From Anas platyrhynchos (Eukaryota; Chordata; Aves; Anseriformes; Anatidae), in NCBI RefSeq assembly GCF_047663525.1, contig NC_092590.1, forward strand, positions 8,700,001 to 8,764,000: a stretch of DNA of 64,000 nt, read 5' to 3'. Positions within the stretch are counted from its first letter, which is position 1. The number at the start of each line of letters is the position of its first letter. The position numbers and the translations under genes were made by a program. Shown here in pieces: positions 56,440 through 64,000 of this stretch. Under the pieces are notes generated by a model. That model worked only from the letters and a program-made list of their open reading frames with translations. It was not told the origin of the DNA and made no database searches.

Positions 56440-57277
56440 TAAATAGGAAGAAGCCTCTGCCCACAATGGGGGCTCTTTGTCTGTGGTTGAAAATAGCTAT
56501 GGAGTTCACTGCAGAAGCAAGTTAGAGAAGTGCAGCTGAAAATGGGAACATTTTCCTATCCACTGTTTGAAATATACACCGTGCCCAACTCCAAAACTGT
56601 AAACCAGAGCTACACTTACCACACTAAACCGAGAAGAGAGCTAACAACTGCTGTCTGCTGTACTTGGACTCAGCACAACAGGATTTAGGAATTAAATTTA
56701 CCCATCAAAGCAAGCTTCTCTCTCAGAAATGAGTTAAAGGTTTACTATGACAGATCTAGCTTGTTAAAGAGATTATACGAAGCAAAGGTCTGGTTACCTT
56801 ACTCTTCTGCGCTCTGTATAGGATACAACACAGCCCGAAGCAGAATATGACAGGTCCAAAGTCATGCAGGAAATCTGACTGACCTAGGGTAAGGATGCTC
56901 AGCTCTGTCCTGCACTGTTATTACTGCTGTGTCTGTTCAAGAGAGAATAACTAGACAGTTCCCCTAAATTTACGCTAGGTAATGACAATTTCTAGCGTAA
57001 CGGGCTCGAAGCAAATATTTTGCATCTCTCCTCTGGGGGAAATTTTTTTTGGAAGTAGGTAAGAAAAGTGGGAGGGAGAGACACTGAAATGGGATGGCTT
57101 TCTTTTCTGTGGAAATGTTTTCATTACCATGCAAATACTTCATTGAAAAGGAGACCAAAGGGTCTCCAAAGAGGTTTGTTTATACGAGTTACAAAAAAAA
57201 CAAGGCTTTCAACCATTGTTAAAGTCTGTGTATTACACTTCACATCCATCTTACACAAATAACTTTCTAAAAACCTT

Positions 57278-57340
57278 TAAGACTGAAAGGGACTTCCTGG
57301 CGCATCAAGTACTATCACCTGCAGTAATGACATTACCTAA
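57278..57340 (-). mobile_element. Probable CR1 3'-end fragment in GIMD1 intron
   Basis: Plus-strand words GACTGAAAGGGACTTCCTGG (from 57281), then GCATCAAGTA and CACCTGCAGT, follow the order of the end of avian CR1 retroposons read on the minus strand. In the consensus as recalled, a GGAAGGGACC-type word is followed by a CATC-AGT word and a CCTGC word. CR1 copies are usually truncated at the 5' end, and this one keeps only the last 60 or so bases. The match is by eye and the copy is diverged. Confidence 0.4.
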
Positions 57341-58494
57341 AAAAATATAGATATATATACACACACCAGTTCAAGTTGTTCTGACTTTCCTCACGATTAC
57401 TCTGTACTGCTAGGCTACTCCTCATTTTCCCAGTAGTTTGAGTTAGTTGTTAAGTTTTCACAGCACTTTTCCTCATTGCCAGATGACATATATATTTGTT
57501 CTCAGCATTACCTTTTTTCTTTATTCAGTTCTCCCATGCCTCTATACTTCAAGATACGTAAGAGGACTCGATATTTTTTGCTAATATTTTTACCCTAAGC
57601 ATGGATCAAGTCCATGTGGGCATTAAAAGTTTAAGGGATGCCAGGATACCCTTCTCCTTTAATGAAGCTACAAAAACCCCCACTGGAGATGAAATAAAGC
57701 ATGTTAAAAAAGTGAGAAAACAACACTTAATTCTGTTTTGTGATTGTAACTGACTCTCAGCTTATTTTAGTTATTAACCCCTTAAAACACTAGGTGCTAT
57801 GGTTTCATCAGCCACTAACAAATAGGGCAGGACAGCTGTCTGAGCGCTGGGAATACAACAATTGTTATATTTCAGTGTGTCATTGCATAATAAATTACCA
57901 TAAGGACTACCTTTAGCATTCAGTTCTCACAATAATCCCCTGCATATTAAGGACGATATATCAGTAATTCATATAAAAGACTATTATTACTTAAATCTCT
58001 TTCGATTTCTATTTTAATAGTCTAATGAATTCAGAATTAATGTTAGCACCAATTCATCTGAGTACACAGAAAATCAAGGCACTACTCTCTCTCCCTAAAA
58101 CCTATACCTCAACTCTTCCTAAGAGAACTTATACCAAAATACAGTAAACATCTAATCTGCAAGAGTTTAAAAAAACAGCTTATTTTCTAAATTCCCCACC
58201 ATCAGATGAACCACTGCAGATAAAGACAAACTCCCCAGCTGTCATTTAAGTTGATGCATTTGATTTGTGTTTTTCCTGAATTGCTGGAACAGTTCAGTTT
58301 TAGGGGATAAAGCTGTTACTGAAATTAGCGTTATAGAAAAATGTGTTATTTATTTATTCTATGTAAGGTGATTTGTAAAAGCTTTCCCAAAGAGCTTCTA
58401 TAAATAGAAATATAAATATGTAGAAACAATAAACTACTTGAATTTTACATGTTATGCTGATATGTGCTGTAGCTAACAACCATTTTCCTTATTT

Positions 58495-58525
58495 ACACAC
58501 ACACACATATATGTATATATATATT
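58495..58525. repeat. (AC)n/(TA)n compound microsatellite
   Basis: Six AC units (58495-58506) run directly into an AT/TA alternating stretch with one G interruption. It lies in the GIMD1 intron, about 250 bases before exon 2. Confidence 0.88.
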
Positions 58526-58776
58526 AACTCTATTAACACCTGTAGCAGGAGAACAAAGAACTGCTAGCACTGCATGACCACTTATTTCCACTATATGGGG
58601 ACGTCATTTTCTTCAAAGGTCAAAACCCCCTGAAATTTCAGCAACTCAAATAGCATGAATTGGATTACTGCCAGGAAAAGAACATACTCTGGTCTGTTAA
58701 TACATAAGTATATGAGGTGGGATTGGGTGAAGTGAACAAGAAAAGATATCTACTTGAGATTTGTTTTTCATTACAG

Positions 58777-59049
58777 GAACTTCTGGGTCCCACATGGAAG
58801 GATTTCACTGCGGTTTTACTTACTCATGCAGACAAGGCCAAAGAAGCTGGATTCAGTGAGGAAGCGTATTTGCACAGTGTCTCAAGTACCCTGTTGTCCC
58901 TGTTGAGCTCAGTGCAGCATAAATATGTCTTTCTAGACAACCAGAAGAGCAAAATTAAAGAGGAAAGAGCTATTGTCTTACAAAAGCTCTTGAATTTTAT
59001 AAGACAGAATAAATATCAAGTGCTTCTATTTAAACATAACAAAGAATAA
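58777..59049 (+). CDS. GIMD1: GIMD1 coding exon 2 (C-terminal part)
   Basis: This exon encodes residues 132-221 and ends with TAA at 59047-59049. It follows a canonical acceptor (T-rich tract, TTACAG) and continues exon 1 in phase 0 at ELLGP. The strand FTAVLLTHADK, residues 141-151, fits the position of the G4 guanine-specificity motif. Here it reads THADK, with Asp150 and Lys151, in place of a textbook NKxD; GIMAP proteins also use degenerate G4 motifs. The remainder (AGFSEEAYLHSV, then SVQHKYVFLDN, then a helix to the end) matches the layout of AIG1 domains. There is no C-terminal membrane anchor or long coiled coil, so the protein should be soluble and limited to the G domain. The exon is AT-richer than exon 1, with about two CpG. 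Confidence 0.9.
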   Translation, partial: ELLGPTWKDFTAVLLTHADKAKEAGFSEEAYLHSVSSTLLSLLSSVQHKYVFLDNQKSKIKEERAIVLQKLLNFIRQNKYQVLLFKHNKE

Positions 59050-59130
59050 AATTAGCTTTCAGGTACTCGTGTCTATTTTCTATAGTTTACAACATTTAAT
59101 GGAAATAAAACAGTAGAAAAGCCAGCAATT
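59050..59130 (+). other. GIMD1: GIMD1 proximal 3' UTR
   Basis: The sequence after the stop runs to a poly(A) signal about 55 bases downstream. A short 3' UTR is plausible; later AATAAA words (for example near 60243) would allow longer forms reaching towards AIMP1. Confidence 0.45.
59104..59109 (+). terminator. GIMD1: Candidate GIMD1 poly(A) signal AATAAA
   Basis: A canonical hexamer 55 bases after the GIMD1 stop codon. No experimental support can be read from sequence. Confidence 0.45.
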
Positions 59131-60960
59131 GGAACATTCCACACCCAAAACCATTCTATACCAAATATCTTTGAACACATGGTTGGAAATATCTCTTTAG
59201 ATTCCCAAACCACATGCCTTTCACAGAGTAGTACCTCATGCTACTGGATCCAGAATCCTAGCTTCAACCACACCATCAGACCAAACTAGTGCTAATTTGT
59301 TATATATGTAAATGTAACTAATATACTAATAGTGCTAATACCTAACATGCACACAGTGAGGAGTAAGATTTTATGCTGCATCTGATTGTATATTGCAGAT
59401 AAAACACAGAGCTGGAGAAAAAGAAAGCATATAATAATGCATGAGTTCAGGCTGTAAGGAATGAAGGAACTTTTCTGCTCAATTTTTGGAGCTTTCATAA
59501 GTTCCTCTGAAATCTGCTGTTTGTAAAAAGTTTTCCAGTATTAAAAATTAAATTTATCTACTGCAAAGTTGTTTCCTTACCTTGATTCAAGAATAATTAA
59601 AACTGAGATTTTCAACTTCAAGAATATCGTTTAATAAGATATTATCAGATATGTAGTTTACAAAGCAGTTAAAATAGTTCCCACATGCCTAATGCTATTC
59701 AGCACATTTAAAATGTGCTAATTACTACCGCTGATTCCCAGATGCATAGAAAACGAGCACAGTTAAGTGTATAGGCACATACAAAACGCATCCAAAAAGA
59801 AACCTGTTCATCTTTTCTTTTGTGCCTGCTCCTTTCAATTTTCTATCATCATCATTTTGTTTTCGTCTCCCAGCTTACGGGATGAAGTTCAAAGCCTGTG
59901 AAATTCAGGTTGGATAAGTTTGTTTTTTATTTCAGTGGTTAGAAAAGTGCTGTTTGAGTAGTTAGGCTGTAGACAGGTAATTAAATAGTATATGCTCAAA
60001 CATGTAATTACCTCTAAATAGTTGCTTAAAGGGTTTTATTGTGAATTGATCTAAGATGGTTACTTCAGTGTACTGCAAGGCAAGAATTAAAAGGAGTAAA
60101 TTGAGGATTTTCCCATAGCCATTGTGACTGCTCTTAATGTATTATGGAGTAATTCAAACGGTGAAACCTGAAGAAGAATAGCTATTACTATTAAAACCAA
60201 GCCATATTCTGCATAAAATATTACTCAAAGATACATTAAAACAATAAAAATACATTTTATATGTGTTTCATGCATTGGAAAGCTTTTTTTTTTTAGGGGG
60301 GGTATTTGACTAACATCGTTTGGCCATCTATTAGCTATTTATTCTTTTGTAGTATTATCTGTCATTTGGCACTATTGAATTGGAAAAGATGAGCTAATAT
60401 AGTAAAACAACATATTTTATGTATGCCAATGTGTTTGTATTAGGGCATAACAGGACATAGTTTTATATTCCCATTACAACTGCCCACAGACAGCTCAGAT
60501 GACACATCCAAAACCAAAATTTGCAGAAGTTTATAATATATATGAAAAATGCTTGAGAGAAGTGAAACCTCTGAAAGACAACAAGAAGAATGAAACTAAT
60601 TATGGTCTTCACTGACCAACTGCTCACGCTGTACCTTTCTAATTGACCACCTTGTGTTACCACACAAGGAACATGGCTGAAAGTTTTCCTTATTGAGATG
60701 TTCGTGCTTCATGGATCCTCTAAAACTTTCAGCTGTCTAGAAAAGATGCTTGCCAGCCTTTAGTTATACCATGAACAAGCTTTGGCAATTAAGTCTTGAA
60801 CATTGTGTGGTTACTGACTGCTGAGAACACAACCTCAAGGACAGTAAATATGGAGAATGAGTGAATTGTTAAAGTATTACAGACAGAACATTCTGTATCT
60901 CTGGAAGAGGAATCAAACAAAAAACATATTAGCCATGCATTTCAGAGGGGTTATACATTG
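59131..60960. other. Convergent intergenic spacer between GIMD1 and AIMP1
   Basis: AT-rich DNA with no coding exon that I can support. Open frames at 59292-59498 and 60463-60663 (both minus) look random. It contains additional TTTATT/AATAAA words on both strands, for example TTTATT at about 60338-60343, which is AATAAA on the minus strand, so longer, possibly overlapping 3' ends of the two genes are possible. Confidence 0.5.
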
Positions 60961-60965
60961 ACGTT

Positions 60966-60971
60966 TTTATT
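60966..60971 (-). terminator. AIMP1: Candidate AIMP1 poly(A) signal (AATAAA on minus)
   Basis: TTTATT on the plus strand, about 50 bases beyond the AIMP1 stop in the direction of transcription. This would give a short 3' UTR. Confidence 0.5.
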
Positions 60972-61019
60972 GTGCTCTCGTTACTTTCCATTTCAACATC
61001 TGAACAGGCTAATAACCAC

Positions 61020-61186
61020 TTATTTAATTCCGCTGTTTGCCATGGTCTCTGCCCTGCAAACACCTTTCCCTTTCACTTCAAATGGAACTCCTTTGTATGT
61101 AGCAACACACTGGTCATTGGTATGAAGATCAGGTTGGATTTGCTCCCACATCTTCTTCTTGGGATTAAGTTCCTTCTCGGGATCTC
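61020..61186 (-). CDS. AIMP1: AIMP1 last coding exon (EMAP II domain end)
   Basis: AIMP1 (p43) is a non-catalytic scaffold of the cytoplasmic multi-tRNA-synthetase complex and binds tRNA through its C-terminal EMAP II/OB-fold domain, which can also be released as a cytokine. On the minus strand an ACAG acceptor is followed by two bases completing a glycine codon and 54 codons ending in TAA (61020-61022). The peptide contains DPEKELNPKKKMWEQIQPDL, HTNDQCVATYKGVPF, KGKGVCRAE and the terminal SGIK, which I recognise as the C-terminus of vertebrate AIMP1. It includes the residues that close the EMAP II-like extension of the tRNA-binding domain. The exon is intact, with no frameshift. Upstream exons are not seen in the remaining 2.8 kb, so the last intron extends past the window edge. 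It is transcribed towards GIMD1. Confidence 0.95.
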
Positions 61187-64000
61187 CTGTTTCAAAACAA
61201 AGAATAAAACTAATAGCACACAATACAGAAGACAGAGCAAGAGATCTATTTATGCACATGTGCATAAATATGCATTTGTGAAAGCTCACATGGTATCTGT
61301 GTAAAAACTTTTAAGGGAAAAAAATATTACCTGCGAGTCTCAAAATGGAAACTTTAATCTTAATTAGGGACTGTCTAGGAAATGCCTCCAGATCCTCTCT
61401 CAAAATGCTGGGCTTTCAGGGAAAAAAGCATCAGTAACAGACTACTACTACGTCAAAAACGAAGAAATCTATTTAGATAGAAAATAGAAAACTATTGCTG
61501 GTTGTTAGTTTACAAACATTACCTAAAAGCAAAAGGATTTCTAAGAATTAAGTAGATGTGGACCACACGACGCAGCTTATGTATCTTAAGAATTACTGAA
61601 TTTTTAGAAATTTATTTTGCGTTTACAGGTGAGAAATGTTGAACATAGACAAGAATAGTCTAAAACTAGGATACTGACCTATAATTTTAGCCCCAAATTT
61701 CAACCATTTTCTGTTACTTTTTGTACCATTTAGGGATCAGCTCCAGTGCATAAAATAATAGTAGCATTAAGGGCCAACTTGTATCTCAGCAATTTTGGCC
61801 TCAGTCTCTTTAAATCACCTGTTTCCAGGTGTATACCATGGTAAACTATTGATCAGGTGAAATACTGACAGGGGGACAGCCTAACTACATTAGGAAATCT
61901 ATTTAAAAATTTCTAATGACTACAGAAAAATGTTCTTTTAGCAATATTTTGCAATACAAACTCATTACTCAGAAAAGCAAAGTGTTCCAGAGTCAAATAT
62001 TTCTTCCTGTTTTTTTAGTAAATGGGCATAAAATCCAAAATATAGGAACGAAACAACTACAGTAAATAAGATCCCCTGCGGTAAATATTTATACTGAAAA
62101 AACTGCTGCCTGCCAATATAATCTAGATTAAGCAAGACAACCAATTTTCCAACCAAAGGTCAAGCAAATTTCATTTCTGAATCTTAATATGATACAGATC
62201 CTTCTACACAAAAACATTATTTCATTTTAAGAAGTTATTTAATGATAATGCTGTTGGGTACTCTTAACCTCTTGTGTGTAACACACAAGCAGGAAAAAGG
62301 AAAACCCCAAGACTTGTTTCAGATATGATCAGAACATATTTAAAGGTGGTGGCTGAAGGTGGTGGCATACTATCTGTAACCTGATGATACTGTGCATGTA
62401 TTTTTACTTGCTAAAAGCTAGGTGTGCAATGTCGGAATCATTCGGCCCATATAACTGAAACCTCTAAAGAAAACAAGACTCAAACAACACATCCTGGCAA
62501 ACGGATCTTCCCTGAGATCCTCTCAGGGGAGCAAGAAGTTCTTAAACGCAAAATGAAAAGTTCTCTATGTGAGCAGGATGTAAAGTACTCACATCTTCCA
62601 CTACTCAATGTCCCCAAAAGCTCAGGAACCAAAAAAAAACACCTGTAGGTTTATAGCACAAGCTACGTTTCTAGTAGTTGGATGAGTTATTACTGCTTGG
62701 TGTATTCTTGACTGACTGACCAGCGTGAGTAAGTGAACATTCCAACCTGCCTTATTTTCTTCTTTAAATGTTTTCAGTAATTCAGTCTACTCACATTCTC
62801 AGTTCTTGCAATATTAAGTTATTTCAGCCTGTAGACATGCCTAACTTCTGTAGCTTCTACATCTGCAACTGTGCATGAGAAGCGTACCGGGCCAGACTTC
62901 TGTGTTAAGCAGGCTAGGGTTGCCAGAGCAGCATTCAGTAACGCAGTCAAGTTATTTCACAACTGCAGTGTACTTAATATTTAAAAGAAAAACAGCAATA
63001 CTATTAATAACCTAATCACTCGGAGCCAATTGTGCATTTTCAAAGAAACTGAAATCCTACTCAATACTTAAGTTCACAGAGACAGACTTGGATTTAGACC
63101 AAGTGAATGCATACAAATTAATAAAATCATTAAACAGAATGTTAAATGATCCATTGTGCATGTCTTCCCCCCTCCTCAAACATAAAAAGCAAGTGATTTT
63201 TTTTTACCCAGTAAGAACAAAACCTGACTTTTATTATAAAAAACACATTTTGGATGCTAATAAGTTTCTTTTCAATCCCATTTCAACTCTCTTGGGATCT
63301 GTGGTGAACTCAGATTAGCATAGGCACCAATTTTAAATACTACCAGAGTTTTAAGCTGTGTATTTTCCTAAGCTTTCCCCTCATCACATTTTTCCCTCAG
63401 AAAATATTCTTTAGAAGGACATTTAAAAATGAATTCAAACTTGTAGTGGTTTAACGAGCTTCCCAGTCTACATAAAAAGAAACAAATAAAAGGTCCCAAA
63501 TTTTGTTAAATATGTAATTTGGTCTAATAGTTTAAGTATTACAGAAGAAATTCTCATAATAGGCAAGAAACGTCTCCACTCTGTAACAACTCAGTAACTA
63601 CGAAAAGACTTTATGAAAAGCTGATACCACAATGCCCACCATGGAATATAACTACGCAACTGAAGGAAAGCACCCATACACCAAAGCTTTGATTAAAGAA
63701 ATCTGTTAAATACAGACCAACCACTGCACTGCAGTCTTAGCATTTTCTTGCTTTGAAGAGCTAGGTATTGACCAAAAGACCAAAATGACAAAGATTCTTA
63801 AACCAGAACTAGCATTAAATCAAATAATTTACATAATAGACTTGTGGTTCCTGTGGCATTTTCGCATTTTAGAATTTTGTCATGACATTAATTAGACTGC
63901 TACTAGAAAGAAGGTTTCTCAGTTAGCTATGAAAACTCCAGTTAATTGTTGTCTCACAGCAATTACTGTGTGGGAGGGCATATTTACAGACATGTGAAGG
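61187..64000 (-). other. AIMP1: AIMP1 last intron, incomplete
   Basis: No match to the preceding AIMP1 exon (the SGLVNH / ITFDAFPG part of the EMAP II domain) could be found on the minus strand by eye, so the intron is at least 2.8 kb. The stretch is AT-rich and repeat-poor. It contains a short palindrome at 62271-62289 (CTTGTGTGT-A-ACACACAAG) and a direct repeat of AAGGTGGTGGC at 62342-62352 and 62355-62365. Open frames at 61965-62156 (minus) and 62424-62648 or 63088-63318 (plus) look random. Confidence 0.75.

Noticed and set aside
61187-64000. Search for the penultimate AIMP1 exon on the minus strand
   Set aside because: No sequence encoding the expected DRITFDAFP-type end next to a donor site was found; the exon is probably beyond the right edge.

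Overview
The window looks like vertebrate nuclear DNA, most likely from a bird. It is AT-rich, has little CpG outside one exon, has introns with normal GT/AG splice sites, and has no prokaryote-like gene packing. Two faint remnants resemble CR1 LINEs, the main retroposon of birds and other reptiles. I see no Alu-, B1- or L1-like sequence and few other interspersed repeats. Species cannot be settled by reading.

The two genes that can be named lie at the right end. GIMD1 (plus strand) has two coding exons, 56035-56427 and 58777-59049. They splice in phase 0 to give a complete 221-residue GIMAP/AIG1-type GTPase-domain protein. AIMP1 (minus strand) is represented by its last coding exon, 61020-61186, which encodes the end of the EMAP II/tRNA-binding domain; its other exons lie beyond the right edge. 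The two genes are tail to tail, with about 1.9 kb between stop codons. This pairing matches the mammalian TBCK-AIMP1-GIMD1-DKK2 neighbourhood (human 4q24, recalled), so the large left part probably corresponds to the GIMD1-DKK2 intergenic desert. No DKK2 exon was recognised.

At the left end, 1812-1945 on the plus strand has the form of a terminal coding exon: a strong acceptor, 43 protein-like codons, a stop, and an AATAAA 440 bases later. I cannot assign it to a family. Between about 2.4 kb and 56.0 kb I find no gene. The open reading frames there are short, do not resemble any family I know, and fit chance. That interval holds microsatellites, poly(A)/poly(T) tracts, one CR1 reverse-transcriptase relic near 36.8 kb, several AT-rich blocks dense in homeodomain-, E-box- or TCF-like words that could be conserved enhancers, and one unusually good hairpin at 21182-21220.

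I do not see an undescribed multi-gene system. The points most worth a second look are the unassigned terminal exon, the sharp compositional contrast between the two GIMD1 exons, the candidate enhancers in the desert and the hairpin.
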